Part shown: positions 14,117 through 22,154 of the stretch, piece by piece
Numbering within the stretch: position 1 is the stretch's first letter
Layout of the letters: each line of letters opens with the position of its first letter
From: JBEKLJ01 sp050010255
GTDB taxonomy: Bacteria; Acidobacteriota; Terriglobia; Bryobacterales; Bryobacteraceae
Direction of reading: 5' to 3'
DNA: 27,279 nt
NCBI GenBank assembly: GCA_050010255.1
Contig: JBEKLJ010000014.1
Location: forward strand, 1 to 27,279
Made by a program: the position numbers and the translations under genes
Notes under the pieces: generated by a model
The model's input: only the letters and a program-made list of their open reading frames with translations
Database searches by the model: none
Told to the model about the DNA's origin: nothing

Positions 14117-15757
14117 CTAATTCTTTACGGGCTCGAAGTAACCCTGCGCCAGCTCGGGCTTGGCCTCCAGGGCCTTGCTCCAGCAAGCGCGGGCATCCTC
14201 CTCCTGCCCGAGCGATTTCATCACGTGGCCGAGGTTGAGCAGCGCCTCGGCGAAGTCCGGGTTCTCCTCCAACGCCTCGCGGTAGAGCTTGGCCGCTTCT
14301 TCGGCCTGTCCCGCCTTCTGCAGGAGCAGGCCAGTGTTATAGAGTAGCTCCGGCGAGCGCTCGCCGAGGTCCACCAGCCGGCCGTGGTACTCCAGCGCCT
14401 GATCCAGGTCACCGCGCTCCAGAGCCAGCGCCGCCAGGCCGCGCAGCGCGTCCAGCGACTTGGGGTCGATGTTGAGCGCCTGTTCGTAGACCAGTTGCGC
14501 CAGATCGCGGTCGCCCATCTTCCAGTAGGCCAGCGCCAGGTTCATCTGCGCCTCGGTCCAGTCCTTGCGCTTCTTCAGGCAGGTCTCGAAGGCCTCGGCG
14601 CTGCCGCGGTAATCGCCGCGCTGGAGCCGGACGTAGCCCAGCCGGAAGCGCGCTTCGGCGTTCTCCGGGTCCTTCTCGAGCACCTTCATGTAGGACTTCT
14701 CGGCGTCCTCCTGCTCGCCCGATTGCTCCAGGACGAGCGCCAGGTTCCACAGCGCCGCGGTTGCGGCCGGGTCCAGGCGCACCGCTTCGCGGTAGGCGTC
14801 CTTGGCCTCCTTGAGCGCGCCCAGCTCCTGCCGCACGATGCCCAAGTTGGTGTACGCCTGGGAGGATTGCGGCCGCACCTTGATGGCCTGTTGGTACGCG
14901 TCGGCGGCCTGCTGCAGCCGGCCGGCCTTCTGGTGCGCCAGCCCGAGGTTGAACCAGCCCTCGAAGTGGTTTGGCACGGCGTCCACCAGCAGCGTGCAGA
15001 ACTTCGCCGCCATCTGGAAATCGCCGCTGGCCGAGGCCCAGGCCGCCAGGCCCTCCAGGGCCGCGGTCGAGGCCGGCCGCAGCTCCAGCAGGCGCTCGGA
15101 GCACTCGCGCACCAGCTCATAGTCCTTCTTGGTCATGCCGATGGCGATCAAGTTGGCCAGGGACTCCTCCGAGTTCGGGTTGCGTTTCAGCACCCGCCGG
15201 TAGAGCTCGGCCGCCTCGTCGTAACGGGAATCCAGTTGGAGCGCTACGGCCTTGCCGAACACCGCCGTCTCGTTCTCCGGCTCCCGCTCCAGCACCCGCT
15301 CGAAGGCCCCCAGCGAGGTTTGCGCCTGGTTGAGGTGCAGCAGGCAGATACCCAGCCCGAGCTGTGCCTCGGTGCGCGAGGCATCCACCTGGAACGCCTT
15401 CTGGAACTTGTCGGCCGCCTCCTGCCAGCGTCCCGTGCGCTCCAGGCACACGGCCAGGTTGAACCAGGCCATCTGGTGGTCGGGCTCGATCTGCAGCAGT
15501 TCGCGGTAGCTGTTTGCCGCGCCCTCGAACTGCCCCAGCTCGAACTGGACCTGGCCCATCGCGGAGTAGATCTCCGCCGACTTCTCGCCCTTGGCCACCG
15601 CGCGCTGCAATTCGCGCAGGGCCTCTTCCGCCTTACCGTCCAGGTGCAGGGAGACGGCCCGGGCAATGTAGCGCGATGCCTTGGGTCCCTCCGTGCGCGG
15701 AGTGAACTCGACGGGCCGCAGCTCCGGCCCGCTACCCATCGGTTTACGTGGACTCAT
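14117..15757 (-). CDS. Tetratricopeptide repeat (TPR) protein
   Basis: 546 residues made almost entirely of 34-residue TPR units, about 15 of them, beginning after a ~28-residue polar N terminus. The canonical pattern (W/Y/A-x2-L-G...G....A...Y..AL...P) is clear, for example in AWFNLAVCLERTGRWQEAADKFQKAF, AYTNLGIVRQELGALKEAKDAYREAVRLDP and ALLNLGHVMKSLGQEEDARACWSKALEAKP. No signal peptide or membrane helix is seen, so it is probably a cytoplasmic scaffold for protein-protein contacts. GAGG lies 7 nt before the ATG at 15757. A strong terminator follows. It is the first gene after the 1598-residue protein on the same strand, with 86 nt between them, so they might be co-transcribed. The partner is unknown. 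Confidence 0.88.
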   Translation of the reverse strand: MSPRKPMGSGPELRPVEFTPRTEGPKASRYIARAVSLHLDGKAEEALRELQRAVAKGEKSAEIYSAMGQVQFELGQFEGAANSYRELLQIEPDHQMAWFNLAVCLERTGRWQEAADKFQKAFQVDASRTEAQLGLGICLLHLNQAQTSLGAFERVLEREPENETAVFGKAVALQLDSRYDEAAELYRRVLKRNPNSEESLANLIAIGMTKKDYELVRECSERLLELRPASTAALEGLAAWASASGDFQMAAKFCTLLVDAVPNHFEGWFNLGLAHQKAGRLQQAADAYQQAIKVRPQSSQAYTNLGIVRQELGALKEAKDAYREAVRLDPAATAALWNLALVLEQSGEQEDAEKSYMKVLEKDPENAEARFRLGYVRLQRGDYRGSAEAFETCLKKRKDWTEAQMNLALAYWKMGDRDLAQLVYEQALNIDPKSLDALRGLAALALERGDLDQALEYHGRLVDLGERSPELLYNTGLLLQKAGQAEEAAKLYREALEENPDFAEALLNLGHVMKSLGQEEDARACWSKALEAKPELAQGYFEPVKN

Positions 15758-15843
15758 AACTCGACCTCGTTTCCATATTCAAAGCGCGGCCGTCTGCCGG
15801 GCGCCCCAACGAGCCGCCCGTAGCGTGGAAGCACGCGCCCGAT

Positions 15844-18800
15844 TCAACTGCCTGGGGCGAGCATGGCGCAGACCTTGCCCCAAAAATCGTCGTGATAGGT
15901 GACCTTCATCCAATACAGGAGAGGCCGATCCTCCCTATCACCAAAGAACCCGACTCCGCCGGACCTCAGCCGGTCGTCCGTCCAGAAATCGATCACCTCG
16001 TCCTCGATCGAGGTTGTAAAGTCGCTGCCCACCACGTCCTGCCGGATGCGATACGGCCGCCCGTTGTGCAGTCCTATCCGCAGGGGGATCCGCAGGGGCT
16101 GGACCGCCTGGCCGCCCACCATCTGGTAGCGCATCAGCGCGACGCGGCGCGGCGGGCCGGGCGCGACGATTATCAGTTTCGTCGCGTAGTAGTTCTGAAG
16201 GTCGGCGGCGCGGTAGGCCCAGCCGACGCCCTGACCATCGATCTGGACGAGAAACTCCAGCCGGTAATCGGTCAGTTCGAGCGATGGCCGATACAGCGCC
16301 AGTTGGCCGGCGCGCACGAATCCTTGCGGGTCGCGCGACCAGTTCTTTGCCCAGTCGCGCGCGCCGTACCAACCCTGGAGGCCGCTGGCGAAGTCGTGTT
16401 CGATGTGAATCGCGGCGCGGCTTTGGATGCTTTGACGAAAAGAGCCGCCACTGGCTGAGCACCCGGTCAGACTGGCGCTCAGGACGATGAATCCAGGGAT
16501 GACAAGCATCACACCGCGGAAGAAGCCAGAGGCCGTCTTCAAGGCGCTGCGCCAACGCGGCTCATGCGTCTCGGCAATAGCCTCGAAGTCCATGCCGAGC
16601 AGCTCGATTCCGGCGTCAACGAAACACAGTTCCTGAACGAACGGGAGCCCGCTCCAGCCGGACGCCGCCCGCGGCGCGCCGGTGTGCGGGCCGCCCACGA
16701 CGGGCTCGAACAGCGCCAGGCCGAGGTTCCAGCGCGAGCGCACCGCGAACGCGGCAGAGGCAGGCAGGGGCTCGCGCAGCGGCGCCGGGTAGGCGGAGCC
16801 TATGACCGCCGTGGCGTGATCGTTGTGGTCCTCGATCTCGAAACCATAGAAGCTGCGGCCGGCGGGCATGTGCGCCTTCTCGAGCTGGGTGTGGAACACC
16901 GGCAGGCGGCTGGGCCGCGCCGCTGGCCGGAACACCGGCGCCAGGTGCGACACCCTGCCCGCCGTCCGGGTATCGTTCCTCGACGGGGACGCCGCCAGCT
17001 TCGACAGCCGCCGGATCGAGAGGATCGGCGTGTAGCCCACCGACTGCGGACGCGCCAGCGCCGGCGATGCGAACTCCACGGCGGCTCGCGGATCCACGTG
17101 GACAGACGTGCCGGATTTCGCCGCGGGCCGCCGCCCGTGCTGGAAGCGGAAGCTGGTCGCGGTCGGCCAGCGCACGCCCAGCGCCCGCGTGGCTGCGGTC
17201 TCGAAGCGAAGCCTGCCGGATTCCTGCCTCAGCGCCTGCCAGCCTTCGTGAGTACGCGCGGAGGTGCGCTGCCGCGCCTGGTTGCGCAGCCGGAAAGGCG
17301 CGGCCGAGGCGAGCGCGTGATCGATCGCCGGCCGCCGGGCAGCAGGCAGCTCCGCCGGGTGCGTGCTCACGGCCACGATCGCCGCCGGCGTGGTCTGGAG
17401 CGCTCCGGCCGGCGCGCGCCCGCTGCGTGCGATTGCCGGCGCGGCGCCCAACCAGTGACGCGCGCCGAGCGGCGCGGAGGCCGGCTCGATGGGCGCCGCG
17501 GCCGCGATCTCAACCCGGCAGGCGCCCCGCGCGCGTCCGGCCAAGTTGCGCGCGCCGAGCTGGGCCAGACGATCCAGGCCGGCGGATCCAAGCAGGAAAC
17601 GCCGCAGCGGCGGCACCCGTCCCGCTGCCCGCTCGATCTCGCACGTCAGCGGGATCGGCGCGCTGGCCATCGAGGCGCGGTGCATTTCCGGAGTCGCGCG
17701 CATCCGTGGCCGCGCGCCCGCCCCGAACGAGCACTCGCCGAGCCGCCGGGCTTCGAGCTGCCGCACCAACGGGGCTTCCGCCGCGCGGAGGTCCGGCACC
17801 CGTGAATCCTGCTCCGCGAATCCGACGGCGAGCGTTCGCGGTGCGGCCGGCGCCGGCCGGGGGGCCTGGGGCGGCGACGGGAACGCCGGCATCTGGTCCA
17901 GGCTCTCGCGCGCGGTGATCCGACGCTTGGCCGGACGCTTGGCGGGGTGCGCGGCAAAGGCCAGTTGGCTCGCTACCGGCGCGGCGGGCGCCGGGGCTCT
18001 CCGCGCTGGCTGGAGATAGGAGGCCGCTTCGATGCTCGCCGCAGCGAGCCGGCCAAACCGCAGCATCTCGACCGTTCCGTGCACGACCGGCGCGGCGGCG
18101 CCGAGGCGTTGCCAGTCCGAGCTCCAGGCGCGCCTGGCGCCGGCCAGCGACGTGATCCGCGAGGCCAGCGGCTTGGCCTCGGACAGCAAAGCCGTCCAGG
18201 CCAGCTTGCGCGCCGGCTCCAGCAATCTAGGCTGCGGCGCGGGCACGGCGCAGAGCGCGGGCGCGCTGGCTCGCGACCTCCGGCCCGTGGCCGCCGCCGC
18301 GAGGCCGATGTACGCCGAGTGCGGGAGCCCATGCGTCGCCGAGACGGGCTCGGGCGGTCGCGGGAAGAATGTGTGAGCCACAATGGGCGCCTGCGGCGCG
18401 GGCTCGATCGCCGAAAGCAGCTTCCGCGCCGATGGCAGTTCAGCCTCCCACAATCCGCAGGCGTCGAGAGCCGTCCGGCGCTCCCGCGGGGGGAGCATCA
18501 GCCCCGCGAGCGAGAGCGTCGATGAGACCGCGATCATGGGCGGCGTCGCCAGGAGGGCGCCTGGCCGCATTCCCGCCACCGGCGTCGGGTGGGACAGCGC
18601 GGCCTCGCCGGCCCGCAGCTTGGCGCCAGTCGCCGTCGTCCCCAGGCCCGGTATCGAAGCCGGCTGGAAGGTGAACCCAAACTCGGCTGGGGCGGGCGCC
18701 AGCGCGCCCCTCAGCGTCCGGGGCGGCGGAGCCGCAGCATAAGGGGCCTTCTCCAGGTGCGCCTGGGCGCGAACGGCGGAAACCGGCGTGTGTGCCTCGA

Positions 18801-20640
18801 TCCGGAAAGCAACCGGCAGCGCCATCCGCGGTGCGGACCTCCGAGCCAGGATGCGCGCCGCTTGCGGGGGCATCGGCTGCGGCGTAATGAGTTGGCGCTG
18901 CCAACGCTGCACCGGCAGGCGCGGCGGCAGTTCGACCAGCTCGCCGGCCACGCGCTGTTGCGCGCCCAGCGCCAACGGGGCGGCCGTCGTACTGCGCACC
19001 GGCCGCGAGGCCGGGGAGAACTCGAATCCCGGCCGCGCCAGACTCCGCGAGAAGACGGCTGCCTCTGGCGCGCGGGGGTACCAACACGCGGCTCTTGGCA
19101 GTGGCACCTCGAACGCCGGCGCGCTGGCGGCGGCGGGCGGTCGGAGGGGCAATATCGCCCATTCCATCCAGGACGCCGCGGATGCCACTCCCTGCATGCC
19201 CCTGCGAACCAGCAAGCCCGGCAGCGACATTTCCACGCGCGGCCGCAGGGTGAACTCAGGGGCTGGACTGAGCGGTCTGGCACGCCAGGACCTGACCGCG
19301 ACCGGATATCCGAAGAACTCCAGGCCGGCCGACGGCAGGCCTGAAACGGCGCCGGTGGCGAGACGGAACCGCGGCAGCAATGCGGCCGACGGCGCGAATT
19401 CGCCGAACGGCGCTACGCGCCGCGCCGCGAGGGCGGCGACAACGCGCGGCGACAGAATTGCCCACTGCTCGACCGCCGGCATGGCGGCGGGAGCTGCCTT
19501 AACCAGCACGCCGATGACCGGCTCAGGCAGCACGACCTGCGGCGCGAGCACCCGCAGCGGTATCTCCAGCGGCCGCAACCGGCACAGGACCGGCTGGGGG
19601 GACGCGCAAACCCAGTGGCTGGCCAGCCGCGGCGCGCTCGCGCGGCGCCACGGCATCTCAAGCACCAGCGCCGGCGGGGAATGGAAAGCCAGGGCCGGCT
19701 CCAACACGTTTCCGAGTGCCGCCTTGGCCGCCGCCACGGACTGTGGCCGCGGGGCGGGCTGCCGCAGCGCGTTGCGGACAGGCCGGCGCGCGAAACGCAG
19801 GATCTCGGTCTCGCGCGGAAAGTCAAGGAACGCATCCACGGCGGCGCGGCAACCAGACCGGCGATTGAGGGCGGTCTCCGGGCGGTAAATCAATTCACCC
19901 TGGCCCATCCCCGCGACTGAGATGTACCTGGCCGGAACGCGCCCCAGCGCCGGCTGCGGTGCTGCCAGGCTTGGTGCGGACAGGAACGCCTTGCGGTCCG
20001 CGGGAACGGTTGCGGGACGGAGCCGCACCGGGACTGTCGAGACCATGGGCAAGCGCTCCGCCGCGCGAGCCTGCAACTGTGGGGCGGCGCGCAACGGGCC
20101 CATGTGCAGCTCGCCGCCGTGGAGACTGTTGCCCCTCAGCCTCGGGCTCTCCGCGGGGCTGTCGCCCTGCGGCGCTTCCGCCTGGCCGTCGAAGTCCGGC
20201 TCGGCGGCCTCCAGATCGATAGTGTGCCGGAAGCTGCCCGCTAGCGACGGCCGCAGCGGCAACTCCAGGAAGAAGTTGGCCTGCGGAGGCGGCGTCGCCG
20301 CGACAGGCGCAGGAGGCATGGCAAAGACCGGATGCGGCGCCCCAAGCTGACGGGGGCGCCGGGATCGCGTGGCCGGAGTCGGGGGCTGGAGCGGCACGGC
20401 TTCGTCGTGCCTGAGCGCCGGCAACTCAACCTCAGGCTCCTCAACGTAGGTTGGGAGTGGAGGAAACGGTTCGCTCAGGTCCTCACTGGGCTCGGCAGTC
20501 TGCTGGCCGGTTTCCAGCAGCCTGTTGAGCGCCGTCCGGGTGATCGCGCGATACCGCTTCCGATGGTCGTCTGAGCAGAAGTCGGCGTCCGTGAGCTGCC
20601 GGACCAGCGACACCCGTTTCCCACAATAGAAGCAGGGCAT
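15844..20640 (-). CDS. Giant 1598-residue protein: zinc finger, Ala/Pro/Arg-rich region, internal lipobox, lectin-like C-terminal domain
   Basis: An uninterrupted frame of 1598 codons; not recognised as a named family. Residues 1-30 hold C3-x2-C6, C22 and H26 (CFYCGK...FCSDDHRKRY), a TRASH/treble-clef-like zinc finger. Residues ~45-100 are acidic and proline-rich. Residues ~100-1340 are low-complexity, rich in Ala, Pro, Arg and Leu, strongly basic, with scattered aromatic residues. The motif WAIL recurs at W393 and W494, 101 residues apart, hinting at degenerate repeats. Residues ~1363-1394 form a lipoprotein-like signal: basic segment RWRSALKTASGFFRG, hydrophobic MLVIPGFIVLSAS, lipobox LTGC with C1394. 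The last ~190 residues (HIEHDFASGLQGWYGARDW to LYWMKVTYHD) resemble concanavalin/LamG jelly rolls, like the DUF1080 protein at 13202. GGAAGGA lies 9 nt before the ATG and TATAAT at 20667-20662 is a possible -10. Coding is supported by frame length and domain-like ends. Function unknown. Confidence 0.8.
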   Translation of the reverse strand: MPCFYCGKRVSLVRQLTDADFCSDDHRKRYRAITRTALNRLLETGQQTAEPSEDLSEPFPPLPTYVEEPEVELPALRHDEAVPLQPPTPATRSRRPRQLGAPHPVFAMPPAPVAATPPPQANFFLELPLRPSLAGSFRHTIDLEAAEPDFDGQAEAPQGDSPAESPRLRGNSLHGGELHMGPLRAAPQLQARAAERLPMVSTVPVRLRPATVPADRKAFLSAPSLAAPQPALGRVPARYISVAGMGQGELIYRPETALNRRSGCRAAVDAFLDFPRETEILRFARRPVRNALRQPAPRPQSVAAAKAALGNVLEPALAFHSPPALVLEMPWRRASAPRLASHWVCASPQPVLCRLRPLEIPLRVLAPQVVLPEPVIGVLVKAAPAAMPAVEQWAILSPRVVAALAARRVAPFGEFAPSAALLPRFRLATGAVSGLPSAGLEFFGYPVAVRSWRARPLSPAPEFTLRPRVEMSLPGLLVRRGMQGVASAASWMEWAILPLRPPAAASAPAFEVPLPRAACWYPRAPEAAVFSRSLARPGFEFSPASRPVRSTTAAPLALGAQQRVAGELVELPPRLPVQRWQRQLITPQPMPPQAARILARRSAPRMALPVAFRIEAHTPVSAVRAQAHLEKAPYAAAPPPRTLRGALAPAPAEFGFTFQPASIPGLGTTATGAKLRAGEAALSHPTPVAGMRPGALLATPPMIAVSSTLSLAGLMLPPRERRTALDACGLWEAELPSARKLLSAIEPAPQAPIVAHTFFPRPPEPVSATHGLPHSAYIGLAAAATGRRSRASAPALCAVPAPQPRLLEPARKLAWTALLSEAKPLASRITSLAGARRAWSSDWQRLGAAAPVVHGTVEMLRFGRLAAASIEAASYLQPARRAPAPAAPVASQLAFAAHPAKRPAKRRITARESLDQMPAFPSPPQAPRPAPAAPRTLAVGFAEQDSRVPDLRAAEAPLVRQLEARRLGECSFGAGARPRMRATPEMHRASMASAPIPLTCEIERAAGRVPPLRRFLLGSAGLDRLAQLGARNLAGRARGACRVEIAAAAPIEPASAPLGARHWLGAAPAIARSGRAPAGALQTTPAAIVAVSTHPAELPAARRPAIDHALASAAPFRLRNQARQRTSARTHEGWQALRQESGRLRFETAATRALGVRWPTATSFRFQHGRRPAAKSGTSVHVDPRAAVEFASPALARPQSVGYTPILSIRRLSKLAASPSRNDTRTAGRVSHLAPVFRPAARPSRLPVFHTQLEKAHMPAGRSFYGFEIEDHNDHATAVIGSAYPAPLREPLPASAAFAVRSRWNLGLALFEPVVGGPHTGAPRAASGWSGLPFVQELCFVDAGIELLGMDFEAIAETHEPRWRSALKTASGFFRGVMLVIPGFIVLSASLTGCSASGGSFRQSIQSRAAIHIEHDFASGLQGWYGARDWAKNWSRDPQGFVRAGQLALYRPSLELTDYRLEFLVQIDGQGVGWAYRAADLQNYYATKLIIVAPGPPRRVALMRYQMVGGQAVQPLRIPLRIGLHNGRPYRIRQDVVGSDFTTSIEDEVIDFWTDDRLRSGGVGFFGDREDRPLLYWMKVTYHDDFWGKVCAMLAPGS

Positions 20641-21124
20641 CCAGCCAAGTCCTTCCCGTCAATTATATTGGTGTTATCTGTCTTTTTTCCAGAAGAATCA
20701 ACTGGTTCAGGATCACTTGCTCGGGCACTACTTCACGCCGAAAACCGTCCCTTCTTCCTAAACGCAGCCCTGCGATGGGGAACTAACGTCCTAGTACCGG
20801 GAGCGGAGTTAACTTCTGGGCAGCGAGGTGTCCAGACGCGTAGTTAAAGGGCCTCTGCTAACTTCGGGTAACATGATCCGAAACCGGTCTCGGCGGAGTA
20901 CCAGTACTCTCATTTTGTCTCTGCTAGCCTCGCCAGGGCTGCCGCAGACTTCGGCACGTTTCAGTACGCCGTACTAGCCCGATCTCTTCACACCGTCCGA
21001 AGCGAGGCGTCGTCGCAATCCGTCCGTAGGAATGCGCAGCAGGCGCGAACTCAGACGACGCGGGCGGTGCCCTGGACTGCGATCTCAACCCGGGGCGGTG
21101 CAGCCGGCGCTTGCCGTAGCGCGG

Positions 21125-21172
21125 GCACTCCTGCCTGCCGCGTCGCCACTCCTGGCGACGCAGGGCGAGTGC
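21125..21172. repeat. Large imperfect hairpin
   Basis: GCGTCGCCA (21140-21148) and TGGCGACGC (21153-21161) form a perfect 9-bp stem with loop CTCC. After an internal loop, GCACTC (21125-21130) pairs with GAGTGC (21167-21172). The outer arms recall the CIRCE core, but the spacing is far too long for HrcA binding. Confidence 0.55.
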
Positions 21173-21208
21173 GGGGACAGGCTCGGGAAGCGCTGTGCCA
21201 GACGTCGG

Positions 21209-21287
21209 CTGTCCGTCTGCGGATGCCAAACGACGGCAAAGCCGACGCTGCACGCTGTCCGATTGCGGATGCCAAACGACGGCAAAG
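21209..21287. repeat. Two direct copies of a 33-bp sequence
   Basis: 21209-21241 and 21255-21287 agree at 31 of 33 positions (period 46 bp). Both contain TGCGGATGCCAAACGACGGC. The 13-bp spacer differs from the sequence flanking either copy. With only two copies this is not a CRISPR array. A recent duplication or a paired binding site is possible. Confidence 0.75.
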
Positions 21288-21361
21288 CGCGCGCCACAAA
21301 GTGGAGACCGCGCTGGCCTACGGACGGATTGCGGGCGCCGCGGGAAAACGGCAGACCGGGC

Positions 21362-21369
21362 GGTACAAT
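21362..21369 (+). promoter_or_regulatory. Candidate -10 (GGTACAAT) of the gene at 21381
   Basis: TACAAT (21364-21369) ends 11 nt before the ATG, so the leader would be about 5 nt. No Shine-Dalgarno sequence lies between. No -35 is recognised. Confidence 0.45.
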
Positions 21370-21380
21370 CAAACAGTCAG

Positions 21381-22154
21381 ATGCTCCGGCGCCTCGCCCT
21401 GGTCGTGCTGCTGGCCGTGACGGTCTTTGCGGCGAACTTCCGGCTGTACTTGGCGGATGGCGGGTACCACGTGGTCCGGGAGTACGAGGTCCAGGGCGAC
21501 CGCGTGCGCTTCTACAGTGTTGAGCGCAGCGAGTGGGAGGAAGTCCCGCTCTCGCTCGTCGATCTCAAGCGAACCGAGACCGAGCGCCAGCAGCGGCAGC
21601 AGGCGCTCGAGAAAGAAGCGGCCGACATCGCCGCCGAGGAGCAGTTCGAGCACCAGCAGCGCGAAGAACGCGAGCGCGTGCCGGTGGAGACGGGAGTCTA
21701 TCTTGTGGAAGGCGGCCAGCTTCGCACCATCCCGCAGGCCGAGTCCAAGGTGGTCACCAGCAAAGGGCGCGCCGTGCTGAAGATTCTCGCGCCGATGCCG
21801 ATTGTGCCCGGCAGGGCCACCATCGAACTGGACGGCGAACACTCGGCCAGCGTGATCTCCATTGCCCGCCCCGAGTTCTACTTTCGCCTGGCGCAGGAGG
21901 AGCGCCTCGGCATCGTCCGGCTGGGAGCGAAGCGGCGCGCGCGCATCGTGCAGCGCTGGGACATCCACCCGGTCAGCAACGACATCGTCGAGCAGCAGCA
22001 GGACGTCCCGATCTTCCGCAAACAGGTGGCCGAGGGGCTCTACAAGATCTGGCCCGAGCAGCCGCTCGCGCCCGGCGAATACGCCGTCATCGAGTACACG
22101 CAGGGCAAGGGCAACGTGCAGGTCTGGGACTTTTCCTACGCACCGGCGAAGTAG
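21381..22154 (+). CDS. Secreted protein with coiled-coil segment, function unknown
   Basis: 257 residues from the ATG at 21381. A signal peptide (MLRRLALVVLLAVTVFAAN) precedes FRLYLADGGYHVVREYEVQGDRVRFYSVERSEWEEVPLSLVDL, a compact beta segment common at the start of acidobacterial secreted proteins. Residues ~60-100 are charged and Gln/Glu-rich (ERQQRQQALEKEAADIAAEEQFEHQQREERERV) and likely form a coiled coil. The C-terminal half is beta-rich (TGVYLVEGGQLRTIPQAESKVVTSKGRAVLKI...GEYAVIEYTQGKGNVQVWDFSY). The frame extends up to 21195 but the added part reads through the repeat region. No family name can be given. Placement in the periplasm or outside the cell is inferred from the signal peptide. 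Confidence 0.78.
   Translation: MLRRLALVVLLAVTVFAANFRLYLADGGYHVVREYEVQGDRVRFYSVERSEWEEVPLSLVDLKRTETERQQRQQALEKEAADIAAEEQFEHQQREERERVPVETGVYLVEGGQLRTIPQAESKVVTSKGRAVLKILAPMPIVPGRATIELDGEHSASVISIARPEFYFRLAQEERLGIVRLGAKRRARIVQRWDIHPVSNDIVEQQQDVPIFRKQVAEGLYKIWPEQPLAPGEYAVIEYTQGKGNVQVWDFSYAPAK

Larger units (their letters stand above)
21014..21333. mobile_element. MITE-like segment bounded by 17-bp perfect inverted repeats
   Basis: CGCAATCCGTCCGTAGG (21014-21030) is the exact reverse complement of 21317-21333. The two copies enclose 286 bp without a gene, which fits a miniature inverted-repeat transposable element. Inside are a long hairpin and two 33-bp direct repeats. No clear target-site duplication is seen outside the repeats, so a structured RNA closed by a long-range stem is an alternative. 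Confidence 0.4.
20641..21380. other. 740-bp gene-free region rich in hairpins and repeats
   Basis: No convincing gene on either strand. Short open frames lack family signatures and Shine-Dalgarno sequences. The left part is AT-richer and holds the possible promoter of the giant gene and two small GTAC-centred hairpins: GAGTAC-CA-GTACTC (20895-20908) and AGTAC-GCC-GTACT (20963-20975). The right part holds the 17-bp inverted repeat pair, a large hairpin and a duplicated 33-bp sequence, listed separately. A structured non-coding RNA or a small dead mobile element would both fit. Confidence 0.6.

Noticed and set aside
15681..20574. Many long open frames on the plus strand opposite the giant gene (for example 16564-17805 and 18788-19888)
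   Set aside because: They are Arg/Gly/Ala-rich mirror frames expected opposite a GC-rich coding frame, lack domain signatures and overlap each other. The minus frame has recognisable ends and a Shine-Dalgarno sequence.
21125..21172. CIRCE element suggested by GCACTC...GAGTGC
   Set aside because: CIRCE has a 9-bp spacer; here 36 bp separate the arms and the adjacent genes are not chaperones.
21209..21287. CRISPR array
   Set aside because: Only two copies with a 13-bp spacer and no cas genes.
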